In this document: piece by piece, positions 49,101-52,823 of the stretch
Numbering within the stretch: the stretch's first letter is position 1
Layout of the letters: each line of letters begins with the position of its first letter
Assembly (NCBI GenBank): GCA_028673005.1
Contig: CM054116.1
Coordinates: 135,089,681 to 135,153,680, forward strand
Direction of reading: 5' to 3'
DNA from: Tanypteryx hageni
Lineage: Eukaryota > Arthropoda > Insecta > Odonata > Petaluridae
Length of the DNA stretch: 64,000 nucleotides
The notes under the pieces: generated by a model
The model's input: only the letters and a program-made list of their open reading frames with translations
Databases searched by the model: none
Told to the model about the DNA's origin: nothing
Translations under genes and position numbers: made by a program

Positions 49101-49984
49101 AAAAAACCATACTCTGATGGAGATGGGATTGTAAAATCAAGTCTTTTTACTTTCACAAAATATAGCGGTAAAGTAAAAAACATGGCTATTAACGTCGTGC
49201 ATTCAAGAAATACTGTGATGAGGAGAATAGATGACATGTCTGGTATGTTGAAAAACAAAACACTTCTTTTTTATCTGCATGCAAATACTTTTCAATAGCC
49301 CTTGATGAAAGTTGTGATAATATTGTTGCGACTCAGCTATGCTTCTGTGCGTACTGTTAACAAAAATTTTGATGTAACTGAAGAACTCCTATATTTGCAT
49401 CAACTAATTTCTACTAAAGGTGAAGACATTTTTAAAGACATTAAAATTTGTACTTAAAAAAAGATAGTTTAATTGGGAAATATTAAATAGCATTTATACA
49501 GACGAGGCCCCTTCACCGATAGGAACCTCCAAGGGTTGCGTAGCTTTACTGGAAAAATATTTGGACCACAAGATAAATAAGCATTATTATATTATCCATC
49601 AGGAGGTTCTGTGTGCCAAAGACTTGGTTTTTTAAATGCGCTTGACCCAGTAGTGGTATTTGGGTAAATGTGGTATTTAACTGCAATACCACCTCTTGAT
49701 GGCATCATATTACATCCTAAATGAGACAAATGTAACTTTTACTTAATTTAGCCTTTTGAGCAAAAGCCTCCCATAGAAATGTTCTGTTCTCAGTGATTTA
49801 AATGTTTTTGGAATTTTATAGAATAAATTAAATTTTTAATTACTGTGTATTGGAGAATGATCATTGAATAACTAAATAATATTATATTCCTTCAATTTCA
49901 GAACTTCCAGTGCAACAGAAAGCTGTTCCATCAGAAGTGTTTGGTGGTCTAATGCCTAGTACATTAAAAGATACCCAAAAATAA
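6720..49984 (+). CDS. SYF1/XAB2: SYF1/XAB2 pre-mRNA-splicing factor, 3' portion of gene (11 exons)
   Basis: Eleven exons (6720-6871, 9543-9763, 15766-15928, 23121-23234, 33741-33903, 34116-34225, 34449-34652, 36491-36607, 40799-40979, 46006-46194, 49902-49984) join in frame to about 565 residues ending in TAA. The product matches SYF1/XAB2 throughout: the start ([22 protein letters not shown]), then HAT (half-a-TPR) repeats such as [55 protein letters not shown] and [10 protein letters not shown], then an acidic tail ending near the conserved [10 protein letters not shown]. Known role: nuclear scaffold of the Prp19-associated/intron-binding complex with Aquarius and ISY1, acting in splicing and transcription-coupled repair. 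Vertebrate XAB2 is about 855 residues, so roughly the N-terminal third (about 290 residues) lies upstream of the window. No stop or frameshift breaks the visible exons. Introns hold most of the window's transposons. A poly(A) signal follows at 50029. Confidence 0.96.
7004..8417 (+). mobile_element. hAT DNA transposon, decayed, perfect 8-bp TSD
   Basis: The ends are CGGGGGCAGACTGG on the left and, read inwards, CAGGGGCAGACGGG on the right. They are flanked by identical 8-bp duplications CTTGACCT (6996-7003 and 8418-8425), as expected for hAT. Inside are broken remains of a plus-strand transposase: a helical stretch with [17 protein letters not shown] residues near 7580-7625 and the dimerisation signature [15 protein letters not shown] at 8165-8210, then a stop. 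No intact gene remains. Confidence 0.9.
8457..8827. mobile_element. hAT MITE (371 bp) with 8-bp TSD
   Basis: The left end CAGGGCTCGATAAATCC and right end (inward) CAGGGTTCAATAAATTT are imperfect TIRs, with a second shared block GGCACCA further in. Identical 8-bp flanks CTCAAAGA lie at 8449-8456 and 8828-8835. It inserted only 23 bases beyond the TSD of the neighbouring hAT element. It carries no transposase. Confidence 0.88.
8836..9542. other. SYF1 intron remainder, nothing recognised
   Basis: AT-rich intron between the hAT MITE and the exon at 9543. The frame at 9276-9503 has no recognised motif. A normal polypyrimidine tract and acceptor close the intron. Confidence 0.5.
9543..9763 (+). 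CDS. SYF1/XAB2: SYF1 exon
   Basis: It encodes [15 protein letters not shown] through [11 protein letters not shown] plus two bases of the next Glu codon. It lies between acceptor TTGCAG (ends 9542) and donor GTAAGT (starts 9764). It contains the HAT-repeat core [16 protein letters not shown] piggyBac element begins only ten bases into the following intron. Confidence 0.96.
10058..10124. repeat. (TA)n(CA)n microsatellite
   Basis: About 25 TA units are followed by a short ACACAC run and more TATA. It lies inside the piggyBac element between its TIR and the transposase 3' end. Confidence 0.95.
10260..11911 (-). pseudogene. piggyBac transposase, recently inactivated
   Basis: Starting at ATG 11911 ([15 protein letters not shown], an acidic N-terminus), the protein continues through ERFPFEGD, then [52 protein letters not shown] and [17 protein letters not shown]. 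These hold the three catalytic Asp residues of the RNase H-like fold. It ends with a C-terminal cysteine-rich finger (QCALCGRKR...[11 protein letters not shown]). The reading frame changes near 11500, near 11300, near 11250 and within the terminal finger near 10330, so the protein cannot be made as is. Few internal stops, so inactivation is recent. Confidence 0.92.
12506..13839 (+). mobile_element. pogo/Tigger-like transposon, internally deleted, TA target
   Basis: TIRs CAGTAAAACCCTCAA (12506) and TTTGAGGGTCTACTG (ends 13839) are flanked by TA. The plus strand encodes Tigger-type transposase pieces: [22 protein letters not shown] (HTH region, from 12704), then after a nested insertion [18 protein letters not shown], and finally [15 protein letters not shown]...[16 protein letters not shown], where the family has NADETGLFWKK. 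The catalytic Asp of NADET reads as Glu-Lys here. The rest of the DDE domain is missing. Many stops; a fossil. Confidence 0.88.
12794..13083. mobile_element. Full-length foldback MITE nested in the Tigger element
   Basis: This 290-bp element is almost entirely one inverted repeat. The left end AGGTTGATTTGCACTTAACG mirrors the right end (inward AGGTTGATTCACACTTAACG), and interior blocks such as AGCGAGAAAAC and TGCACCC(A/G)TCCACAC also pair, leaving a short central loop. It is flanked by TAA on both sides (12791-12793, 13084-13086), compatible with a PIF/Harbinger-type 3-bp duplication. It splits the Tigger HTH reading frame right after the GETAA residues. Confidence 0.88.
14214..14894 (-). mobile_element. 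Tigger-derived MITE carrying a transposase C-terminal tail
   Basis: Ends TACTGTATATTCCGGTCTAC and, inward from the right, ACTGTATATGCCAGTCTAC form TIRs of about 28 bases. On the minus strand the segment near 14680-14575 reads [20 protein letters not shown] then a stop, resembling the acidic tail of pogo/Tigger transposases. The interior (14297-14690) recurs in direct orientation at about 44055-44430. A TA duplication is not clear. Confidence 0.75.
14895..15765. other. SYF1 intron remainder, nothing recognised
   Basis: AT-rich intron up to the exon at 15766. I see no open frame with recognisable content, TIR pair or tandem structure. Confidence 0.5.
15766..15928 (+). CDS. SYF1/XAB2: SYF1 exon
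   Basis: It completes the split Glu codon and encodes [19 protein letters not shown] through [19 protein letters not shown]. The acceptor is AAATAG (ends 15765) and the donor GTTAGT (starts 15929). The match to XAB2 is close across its whole length. Confidence 0.96.
15929..17483. other. SYF1 intron with a possible Tigger-like fragment
   Basis: Most of this stretch is unremarkable AT-rich sequence. Around 16230-16325 the phrases CCTCAATTAACG and TTTCCCATAAGAA resemble Tigger-type MITE ends (compare 43668-43780). A possible partner lies near 17280-17310 (CAACATTAATCAAGG). I could not pair the ends, so no element is called. Confidence 0.35.
17484..19314 (-). mobile_element. hAT transposon, minus strand, perfect 8-bp TSD
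   Basis: Termini CAGGGTTGCC (left) and inward TAGGGTTTGACCC (right) are flanked by identical TGTGTGTC (17476-17483, 19315-19322). On the minus strand near 18690-18480 the hAT dimerisation region is readable: [19 protein letters not shown] then RDERNR and [14 protein letters not shown]. It corresponds to the S-IPVSNAFVERVFS...WRDERNR type. Other parts of the transposase are too degraded to follow. Confidence 0.9.
19323..19870. other. SYF1 intron remainder, nothing recognised
   Basis: AT-rich sequence between the hAT element and the SINE. No open frame or repeat partner was recognised. Confidence 0.5.
19871..20057 (+). repeat. tRNA-derived SINE-like element
   Basis: The head ends with a Pol III B-box-like motif (GGGTTCAAATTCC near 19936) preceded by a weak A box, then an unrelated body and a 3' tail of ATTATT repeats. 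The layout of tRNA head, body and simple tail fits a SINE. The phrase AGGGCAT after the B box is shared with the element at 45735-45905. Confidence 0.6.
20260..20620 (-). repeat. Inverted copy of the 4.6-5.5 kb composite repeat
   Basis: Read on the minus strand, a CT-rich segment (20620 to 20415) runs straight into the body (20410 to 20260). It matches 4567-4880 plus 5305-5460, but without the 0.42 kb interruption found there. It shows that the two halves belong to one repeat family. Confidence 0.8.
20930..21140 (+). repeat. Possible Tigger-type MITE fragment
   Basis: It starts CAGGCACTCCCCTGGTTATG with a TA before it. This resembles the 5' ends of pogo/Tigger elements in which motifs repeat inwards (CTTATGCA). 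No matching right end was found. Confidence 0.35.
21700..22735. repeat. hAT terminal fragments
   Basis: CAGGGCCGTCCCTAAG near 21702 resembles a hAT left end. GTATGGGAAACACTAG near 22717-22732 is the mirror of the common hAT end CAGTGTTTCCCA and is preceded by GGGGGG tracts typical of hAT 3' regions. The two do not pair with each other, so they may be separate fragments. The 950 bases between are AT-rich with no recognisable coding. Confidence 0.4.
22858..22912. repeat. GC-rich short inverted repeat in AT-rich intron
   Basis: CCAGGCCCC and GGGCCTGG face each other across about 35 bases that also contain CCCCGGGG and CCCCGG. It stands out against the AT-rich surroundings. It could be a tiny MITE remnant. 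No TSD is clear. Confidence 0.4.
23121..23234 (+). CDS. SYF1/XAB2: SYF1 exon
   Basis: It encodes [20 protein letters not shown] then [17 protein letters not shown], continuing directly from GTFK of the previous exon in phase 0. The acceptor is TTTCAG (ends 23120) and the donor GTAAGT (starts 23235). Confidence 0.97.
23425..23530 (+). repeat. Interspersed repeat, second copy at 61538-61640
   Basis: About 100 bases are shared in direct orientation with 61538-61640: ACTTAGAATC, then ACGAATAC, AACAA.GCCT, TTTCCTACC.TCGATTT and CATCAAATC/CGTCGAATC. Most differences are CG in the 61 kb copy where this copy has CA or TG. Confidence 0.7.
23637..24555. repeat. Large foldback: about 300-bp inverted arms around a 290-bp spacer
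   Basis: The left arm (about 23637-23945) and right arm (about 24235-24555) are reverse complements at roughly 90 percent by eye, beginning at TGGCTAAATC and including GAAGCTTGGGGCAGCA, TTGCTGGAAGTTTATTTG, TTTCTCACAAAGTTAAAA and ACTGCTCATGGTCTGTTTAT. The left arm lacks a 16-base block, lost between two AATTATG-type repeats. Each arm starts with an equivalent short frame ([12 protein letters not shown]), read outward-in. That frame looks coincidental rather than coding. No TSD was found. Confidence 0.85.
24691..25900 (-). mobile_element. CR1-type non-LTR retrotransposon fragment: esterase-like region and endonuclease
   Basis: On the minus strand, from about 25800 to 25500, the sequence reads [19 protein letters not shown] and [19 protein letters not shown], a GTN-block segment of the SGNH-hydrolase (esterase) domain found in CR1-like ORFs. 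From 24939 to 24691 it reads [20 protein letters not shown], then [11 protein letters not shown] and [10 protein letters not shown], the endonuclease domain. Frames are broken by several stops. The RT is absent. Confidence 0.8.
25925..26010 (+). repeat. hAT-like terminal fragment
   Basis: GGGCATTGGTAGAAAATTTTG followed by a G-rich run and CATAACACAAAAATGCC resembles the common hAT end of the form GTGGCGTAGCCAGAAATTTTG...GGGGGGG. A shorter version recurs at about 29683-29705. Confidence 0.4.
26303..27796 (+). mobile_element. pogo/Tigger-like element with TA TSD, transposase C-terminus only
   Basis: TIRs CAGTGGAACTTGGTTAGTA (26303) and TACTAACCAGATTTTACTG (ends 27796) are flanked by TA. Internal copies of the TIR motif (GGTTAGTACGT) recur near 26410 and 26440. 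A plus-strand remnant at about 26728-26970 reads an acidic [12 protein letters not shown] stretch, then [13 protein letters not shown] and [18 protein letters not shown]. This matches the extreme C-terminus of Tigger transposases. The catalytic domain is missing. A separate MITE sits at 27441-27697. Confidence 0.87.
27441..27697. mobile_element. 257-bp MITE nested in the Tigger element, TA TSD
   Basis: Left end CACCACCTTTTTGAACTTCG and right end (inward) CACCACCTTTTTGGACTTTG, flanked by TA on both sides (27439-27440 and 27698-27699). It is a Tc1/mariner- or pogo-type MITE. A second GTGCAAATTC/GCAAATTC block also pairs further inside. Confidence 0.88.
28960..29512 (-). mobile_element. 5'-truncated Penelope-like element with GIY-YIG endonuclease
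   Basis: The segment lies between 11-bp direct repeats ATTATAATAAT (28949-28959 and 29513-29523). The minus frame, open to the stop at 29102, reads [20 protein letters not shown] then [15 protein letters not shown] and [14 protein letters not shown], the GIY...YIG endonuclease with its R..EH motif and downstream conserved Glu/His. This domain is the C-terminus of Penelope-like retroelements. The reverse transcriptase is missing, as in 5'-truncated retrocopies. The 3' region carries a hammerhead-like core. Confidence 0.9.
29008..29050 (-). ncRNA. Hammerhead-like core in Penelope 3' region (candidate)
   Basis: On the minus strand CTGAAGA (29045-29039), one extra T, then a stem GACAAC / GTTATC (one mismatch) and GAAAC (29018-29014) followed by GTC. 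This fits the CUGANGA...GAAA layout of hammerhead ribozymes except for the extra base. Penelope elements are known to carry hammerheads. The stem III position is minimal, so activity, if any, would need a dimer. Confidence 0.35.
29680..30993 (-). mobile_element. hAT transposon of the P52rIPK/ZMYM-like type, interrupted
   Basis: The minus strand reads [19 protein letters not shown] (30930-30870), [14 protein letters not shown], then after frameshifts [14 protein letters not shown], and finally [37 protein letters not shown] and [30 protein letters not shown] (to about 29885). This is the middle and the C-terminal dimerisation region of a hAT transposase; a single Trp-to-stop change sits in the last block. 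A hAT-like end lies near 29683. The N-terminal part is cut by a Tigger-type fragment at 30958. Confidence 0.88.
30958..31090 (+). repeat. Tigger/pogo terminal fragment inserted in the hAT gene
   Basis: TAAACCCTCGATTTAATGG and a second TTCGGATTTAATGGAC resemble Tigger 5' ends (compare CAGTAAAACCCTCAA at 12506). A similar GGACCAAGTCCATTG follows near 31050. No confident right TIR was found. Confidence 0.5.
31144..31531. mobile_element. About 0.39 kb TIR element, superfamily unclear
   Basis: Left GGCTGTGTCTCAATGTTCTC and right (inward) GACTGCGTCTCAATGTTCAA pair over about 18 bases with further partial pairing (GTTCTTGG / GTTCTCATAGG). The interior has a second inverted motif (AACAAGAACGTGAA / TTCTTGTTTCACGTTC near 31240-31285). 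No transposase and no sure TSD. Confidence 0.65.
31735..32215 (+). repeat. Diverged tandem repeat, about 120 bp by 3.5, ending in an inverted unit
   Basis: Units begin at about 31735, 31855, 31973 and 32098 with TCTGATTTGCATGAAAATT-like starts and contain GGGGTC.CT..TTCAAAT, GTAGGAAATTC and CCAATATGGC(A/G)(G/A)AC. The last part (32165-32225) carries the same motif in inverted orientation (AATATTGGTTCAGAC). Short frames through it are not genes. Confidence 0.8.
32226..33740. other. SYF1 intron remainder, nothing recognised
   Basis: 1.5 kb of AT-rich intron before the exon at 33741. No recognisable coding, TIR pair or tandem array. Confidence 0.5.
33741..33903 (+). CDS. SYF1/XAB2: SYF1 exon
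   Basis: It encodes [20 protein letters not shown] through [20 protein letters not shown], then the first base of an Ala codon. The acceptor TTTTTTCAG ends at 33740 and the donor GTAAAT starts at 33904. The preceding intron is about 10.5 kb, the longest in the visible gene. Confidence 0.97.
34116..34225 (+). CDS. SYF1/XAB2: SYF1 exon
   Basis: It encodes [20 protein letters not shown] then [17 protein letters not shown]. The acceptor AAAAG ends at 34115 and the donor GTGAGC starts at 34226. The flanking introns are about 0.2 kb, unlike the other TE-laden introns. Confidence 0.96.
34449..34652 (+). CDS. SYF1/XAB2: SYF1 exon
   Basis: It encodes [20 protein letters not shown] through [17 protein letters not shown]. 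The acceptor TTTGTAG ends at 34448. The donor is GTATTG (starts 34653), weaker than the GTAAGT-type donors of the other exons. The join to VAPEFWQ in the next exon matches the family exactly. Confidence 0.96.
34653..35660. repeat. Intron with a hAT 3' end at 35585-35650
   Basis: CCCCTCAGATT...GAACCCCTAGGGG followed by CGAACCACCGGTTGGGAAATG and CTG is the mirror of the common hAT end CAGCGTTTCCCAACCGG. The left end and transposase of this copy are not recognisable in 34653-35580. Confidence 0.5.
35905..36005 (+). repeat. tRNA-derived SINE head
   Basis: A-box-like TTAGCTGGTTAAAG (35922) and B-box-like CTGGGTTCATTTT (35959) are spaced as in a tRNA, with CTACCTGGCAAGTAG between them forming an anticodon-arm-like hairpin. 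An AT-rich body follows. This is a SINE or tRNA pseudogene. Confidence 0.6.
36006..36490. other. SYF1 intron remainder, nothing recognised
   Basis: AT-rich intron before the exon at 36491. No recognisable feature. Confidence 0.5.
36491..36607 (+). CDS. SYF1/XAB2: SYF1 exon
   Basis: It encodes [20 protein letters not shown] then [19 protein letters not shown], one of the most conserved SYF1 stretches. The acceptor ATTTTAG ends at 36490 and the donor GTAAAG starts at 36608. Confidence 0.97.
36982..38630 (+). mobile_element. RTE-clade LINE, 5'-truncated, uninterrupted RT frame
   Basis: Flanked by TATAGTGG (36974-36981 and 38631-38638). The frame is open from the insertion point to the stop at 38603, about 540 residues of element sequence. 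RT blocks: [72 protein letters not shown] and [13 protein letters not shown] (catalytic ADD). The C-terminus has [34 protein letters not shown] and [12 protein letters not shown], typical of the arthropod RTE group. A (ATG)n-type tail precedes the right TSD. The endonuclease is missing. In-frame ATGs upstream of 36982 are host sequence. Absence of any stop makes this one of the youngest copies in the window. Confidence 0.93.
38639..39467. other. SYF1 intron, nothing recognised
   Basis: AT-rich intron. No recognisable coding or repeat pair. Confidence 0.5.
39468..39945. mobile_element. Foldback/MITE candidate with about 75-bp inverted ends
   Basis: Left TAGCTATCGAATTAGGTGTC and right (inward) CAGCTATCAAATTAGGCGTC pair and continue through TTTCCCC(G/A)ATGCA and a GTTCTTC/GATCTTC block. 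The interior repeats GGAACATTTTGCTC twice (39563, 39627). No TSD was established. Confidence 0.65.
39946..40798. other. SYF1 intron, nothing recognised
   Basis: AT-rich intron before the exon at 40799. The frame at 40209-40427 has no recognisable motif. Confidence 0.5.
40799..40979 (+). CDS. SYF1/XAB2: SYF1 exon
   Basis: It encodes [20 protein letters not shown] then [16 protein letters not shown] and a low-complexity Ala/Ser/Gly stretch. It matches the VN..ASQML...GTVSDLAPG region of XAB2. The acceptor CTCTAG ends at 40798 and the donor GTATGA starts at 40980. The exon ends in phase 1. Confidence 0.95.
41215..41640 (+). repeat. Diverged tandem units within the Penelope terminal repeat
   Basis: Units of about 150 bases share AGGTTT(A/G)TGAGAAATTA...CC(A/T)GGGACC, with copies at about 41273, 41371 and 41519. 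They extend inward beyond the inverted repeat. Confidence 0.55.
41660..41715 (-). ncRNA. Hammerhead-like core near Penelope 3' end (candidate)
   Basis: Minus strand: CTGATGA (41709-41703), one extra T, a perfect 6-bp stem GAGAGC / GCTCTC with an ATT loop (41701-41687), then GAAA (41686-41683), followed by a TAC...GTA pair that could act as stem III. The layout matches the candidate at 29008-29050. The base expected to be U16.1 reads C, and stem I is weak, so it may be inactive or a related structural motif. Confidence 0.4.
43669..44592 (-). mobile_element. Tigger-like element sharing its interior with the MITE at 14.2 kb
   Basis: Left end CAGTCCCTGACCAAAACGA and right end (inward) CAGTCCCCAACTAACACGA. 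The left subterminal region (TTTCTCATAAGAAATAATG, GATGCGTTCCAGC) is characteristic of Tigger MITEs. The interior 44055-44430 matches 14297-14690 in direct orientation, and its minus strand reads [20 protein letters not shown] then a stop. The TIRs differ from those at 14214-14894. Confidence 0.75.
44593..45600. other. SYF1 intron, nothing certain
   Basis: AT-rich intron. CCTCAAATATAACGCGAG near 45068 and GTGTTATATTCGG near 45120 look like the right end of another Tigger-type MITE, but no partner end was found. The frame at 44862-45056 is unrecognised. Confidence 0.4.
45637..45707 (-). tRNA. tRNA-like gene, Gly-type body with GGC anticodon (possibly pseudogene)
   Basis: On the minus strand a full 71-nt cloverleaf folds. 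The acceptor stem GCTATGG/TCATAGC is fully paired (one G-T). The D arm GTTCAGTGGTAGAA is identical to eukaryotic tRNA-Gly. The anticodon arm TCCAC-CTGGCAA-TTGGA has one mismatch, the T arm CAGG-TTCGTTT-CCTG has its outer pair broken, and the discriminator is A. The anticodon reads GGC (Ala) where tRNA-Gly has GCC. A run of six T follows within five bases, a Pol III terminator. It may be a real gene, a decayed tRNA-Gly copy or a SINE head. Confidence 0.55.
45735..45905 (+). repeat. tRNA-derived SINE
   Basis: A-box-like TAGATTGGTGG (45739) and B-box GGGTTTGAATCC (45782) are spaced as in a tRNA. They are followed by GAGGGCATAGTG, an ATTATTATTATG run and an unrelated body. It resembles the element at 19871-20057 (shared AGGGCAT after the B box). 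Confidence 0.65.
46006..46194 (+). CDS. SYF1/XAB2: SYF1 exon (acidic tail)
   Basis: It completes a Val codon and encodes [20 protein letters not shown] then [19 protein letters not shown] and a Glu/Asp-rich tract. XAB2 has the equivalent FVR...NPEEI followed by acidic residues. The acceptor TTATAG ends at 46005 and the donor GTAAGG starts at 46195. Confidence 0.94.
46508..47247. mobile_element. Possible Tigger-type MITE
   Basis: The left end ACCGTATTTACTTGTGTAAC contains the GTATTTACT motif common to this MITE group. The right end AAGTAACACATTATATTCTG then GCTATACC reads inward as GGTATAGCCAGAATATAATG. Pairing is weak. Internal echoes (TATTTACTCATGCAATACC near 47093) repeat the left-end motif. 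Confidence 0.4.
47706..48616. mobile_element. Non-autonomous piggyBac-type element nested in hAT, TTAA TSD
   Basis: Left CCCTTAAGTAGTTGTG and right (inward) CCATTAATTAGTCGTG abut TTAA at 47702-47705 and 48617-48620. Subterminal GTGGGGTCA near 47750 mirrors TGATCCCACA near 48593. Its interior holds a tandem array and no transposase. Confidence 0.85.
48010..48465 (+). repeat. About 143-bp tandem repeat, three units
   Basis: The phrase GTGG(C/T)ACCCCTG(T/C)TTTGGTT-like recurs at 48148, 48291 and 48433 (spacing 143 and 142). Units also share TTACTTTCTCTGGC, CCAGTG(T/C)ACCAA and GAGATATGGAAAAC. It lies within the piggyBac-type element. Confidence 0.9.
49902..49984 (+). CDS. SYF1/XAB2: SYF1 last coding exon and stop
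   Basis: It encodes [20 protein letters not shown] then TLKDTQK and TAA (49982-49984). The (V/A)P..VFG(S/G)L signature is the conserved C-terminus of the family. The acceptor TTTCAG ends at 49901. Confidence 0.94.
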
Positions 49985-50028
49985 GATGCTATTGCTAAAT
50001 GTTAAATATAAATGGACACATCTTGAAA

Positions 50029-50034
50029 AATAAA
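50029..50034 (+). terminator. Poly(A) signal of SYF1
   Basis: AATAAA lies 45 bases downstream of the stop, followed by a T/GT-rich stretch. The implied 3' UTR is short, ending near 50055. This is the only good signal close to the stop codon. Confidence 0.75.
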
Positions 50035-50055
50035 GTTTCATGTTCTTGTGAGACA

Positions 50056-50452
50056 TTCCTTTTGGAGATGTATAGTATTAAGAGTGTTATTTTTCTTGCA
50101 AAATATTCAAGTTTCAGTATTTTATCCTAAAGACCTTTTACAGTAGACTTACGTAACAGCAGTTACGTTCTGTAAACTGCCACATTTGGAGAAAATGCAC
50201 AATGTGATTTGAATAACTTATGGGAAAAAATAAGATAAACTTCTCAGAGTTTGGGAAATTTTATACTTTTTGTATGTAAAAATGTAAGATAAAATAATAT
50301 TTAAAACTATAAAACAGTTTTAATTTAGCTTTAATTTAAAACAATTTTACACTTGAAACAATTTCTTACAATCAGTGAATTGCTGCTGATTTGCACTCCT
50401 TTGCCTGTTACTTCCAAGGCAGCAGCTTCACACTCATCTTGGCTCTAGTTAA
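50056..50452. other. Downstream of SYF1: possible Tigger end, otherwise empty
   Basis: CAGTAGACTTACGTAACAGC near 50142 resembles a Tigger-type 5' end, but no partner was found. The rest is AT-rich and featureless. Confidence 0.4.
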
Positions 50453-51470
50453 CCCTTTGACAAGTGCAAATGTACCAGTACAATTTCCATGTCCTGTAGA
50501 GTACGAACATACAGCAAATCAAGGTTTTACTGTGAACGGGAAGCAACTGACATCTGTTGGGGATTGATTGAGCTAATTGCTCCAGCTTTTCCTCTCTTTC
50601 TTTGTTTGATAGACCTTTATGCTAACAGGTCTTCAACCGACCCATTGAACAAAGATGGTCTCTAGAAAGTGAACTGTATCGTTGTTTGAGAAATATATAG
50701 GTGAAATAGTGACAACATTTGACTCTGATGATAATGATATATACAGTAAATATACTAGTGTCGATTCTGAATTTGCAAACCAGAAGGACACAAGTGAACC
50801 TGAACTAGTTGCATCAACTTCTACTGTAAAAGAAGTGAAATGGAAGTAGAAAAGTGTTAGTGAGAGTAAAAAAGAATTTCCATGGTAGAATATGATTGAC
50901 TACAGCCTACCGTTATTTGAACTTGACCAACAGTGTCGTAAGAGACAGGACTTTACCAGAAGCATCTCAGTAATCGGACTGTTTCAGTGCAGTGTTGGAC
51001 GTGAATATTGCGACCCTTATACGTAATGAAACAAACAGATGCCACACACTGCTTGTAAATATGACTGAATGAGCAGAAAAAATTAAAGTACAGAAATGGG
51101 TTGATATAACAGACAATGAGATATACATATTTCTTGCCATCCTGATGTTGATGTCTCTTGTGAAAAAAGTGAGTTGAAAGAGTACTAGGCTACTGATCCT
51201 CTGATTGAAATGCTGTACTTTGCAAAGTTAATGCCACAGGGTAGGTTTCTCCTGATACTAAGAATGTTACAGTTATCTGACAACAATGAGAAATGTGAAG
51301 GTGGCAGAATACACTAAATCAGTCTAATTATTGACATTCTAAAATTCAAAGCCATCATGCAGCCTTTCAAGGACCATCTACTTACATTTGTTCGGTAACC
51401 AAGATCTTGTTTATTGTTTACGTTTTGGCTAATAGTATTGACATAATCCACATAATTGCTGCTTTCAAGG
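50453..51470 (+). mobile_element. piggyBac element remnant (second piggyBac family)
   Basis: TTAA (50449-50452) is followed by CCCTTTGACAAGTGC, a typical piggyBac terminus. A decayed transposase follows: an acidic N-terminus (FDSDDNDIYSKYT-like, near 50710), IATLIRNETNRCHTLL, KVQKWVDITDNEIYIFLAIL, MLMSLVKK, LLILRMLQLSDNNEKCEGG and LIIDILKFK. This is the N-terminal and insertion domain of piggyBac transposases. Stops are frequent. The catalytic part and right TIR are not readable; GAGAGAGGGTTAA near 52250 could be its other end. Confidence 0.85.
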
Positions 51471-51639
51471 CTTCGGTGAATCTATCAATGTGGATATTAA
51501 GCAAGACGTTAATGCAAAAATATATTAATGGTAAAACTTTACAATACAATAGATAAAATATTAAATGTTAATGTAAACATTGCTTGTGTAACAAAGGAAT
51601 GGAGTACGAAAATTCAGGGCTTATGGTGCACTCGGAGTA

Positions 51640-51925
51640 ATTTCTATTTTAATAAAATGCTTGAGTATGCCAAATATTCTTGGAAAAGCAGTCTGCCTTG
51701 ATTTTATGATGGATTCGCAATTGAGATACACCCACGAGCACAAGCCTGACTAAAATTTTTCAGTGGTTTCTTTAGGTGGTAGTTAAAATTCCGTGTGAAC
51801 CTCTTCTCCAAATAACACATTTGAGAAATTTGGGGGCACCGACAGCGCGGGGCCCCGAGAAATAAAAATCATTTGTTACTTAAAAGAAAATTCTTTCCCG
51901 AGCGAAGCCGGGTAACTCCAGCTAG
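51640..51925 (+). mobile_element. Helitron-like 3' end
   Basis: TTCCCGAGCGAAGCCGGGTA is a hairpin (CCCG...CGGG), followed by ACTCCAG and CTAG, then T. A hairpin about ten bases before a terminal CTAG with T after it is the Helitron 3' signature. The start and any Rep/helicase sequence are not seen, so 51640 is only a nominal left limit. Confidence 0.5.
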
Positions 51926-52500
51926 TACATATACAGGGTGTCCCAGGAGGAAAGGTCAATATTCTGGGAGGTGATAGTATCGGTCATTCTAAGAAAAAAA
52001 GTTCATATGGACTAGTGTCCTATTCCAAACAATTTACGAGATAGAACTATTTGAATGTACAGTTGCAAAATTATTGATAAGAAAGAGATATTACGTACTG
52101 TTGCTAATATTTATTGTTCAAGTGAAAAATTTGTTACAGTTTATAAAAAATTTTTGAAAATTTCACCGTCAACATTAATGCACTTTTCAACTCATGTGAG
52201 AACATTGCCAGGTTAGTACGGAGCGAGAAAATGGACATTTAAATCTCGGTAGAGAGAGGGTTAAAGCTGTGCTCATTTGACAGAAATGACCTACAATAAT
52301 TATTTGAAATATACAGATATTGCGATTGACAGGATATGAATGCGACTGCCAGGGCGGCCAGATTTTTATTTCATGAAAAGAGGACAAATGGTTTAATATA
52401 GGAGGATAAAAAATGATAAACTATAATAGTATATTGGTAAGAAAACGAATTGTATTAGATAGGTATTTGAAAGAATATTAATAACACGATTGGTGATGCT
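51926..52500. other. Unclassified repeat-like sequence
   Basis: ACAGGGTGTCCCAGGAGG near 51932 has the look of a transposon terminus abutting the Helitron-like end. No matching partner is seen. The rest is AT-rich. Confidence 0.35.
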
Positions 52501-52730
52501 TCACAGCACAGTAGACTTGGCAGTGTTCAGCAGCAGTAACTTGATCGTCCTGAGGTGACATGGAATTAAAAAAATGCAGTCAAAGATGACGTACTTGCAC
52601 TTTGAGTGCTCAGTTTGTGGATTTCTGACTTGATGTGCTGATGTAGAGCTCCCTTTCCTTGGTTCTGACATTGATATCACTATGGCAAAAGATGCAGAAT
52701 GTGTGATGTCCACCCCTTCTTGCTTTCCAT
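52500..52730 (-). pseudogene. Possible hAT zinc-finger fragment
   Basis: On the minus strand HTFCIFCHSDINV then STSSQKSTN resembles the N-terminal BED/U1-like finger of some hAT proteins (C..C spacing, then a basic stretch). Only one finger-like motif is visible. Confidence 0.25.
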
Positions 52731-52823
52731 GATGAAATCATGTTCCTTTTCCCATTATGAGTTGAAGGACGTCTTTCGCTTGGGCATCAAATGTGTCGTC
52801 AAACTTATTTTAAGACAATTTAA

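Larger units (their letters stand above)
47252..49640 (+). mobile_element. hAT transposon of the GTF2IRD2/SCAND3-like type, decayed, interrupted by a piggyBac MITE
   Basis: The left end CAGAGGTGGCCAACCTGTGG resembles hAT ends of the form CAGGGGTGGCCAACC. Plus-strand pieces after 48780 read: a BED-like finger (ARRCKVF, then [20 protein letters not shown]), [54 protein letters not shown] and [10 protein letters not shown]. Near 49500-49630 comes [20 protein letters not shown] then [19 protein letters not shown]. The order is that of the hAT transposase. Multiple frameshifts; the C-terminus and right end are not seen. Confidence 0.88.
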
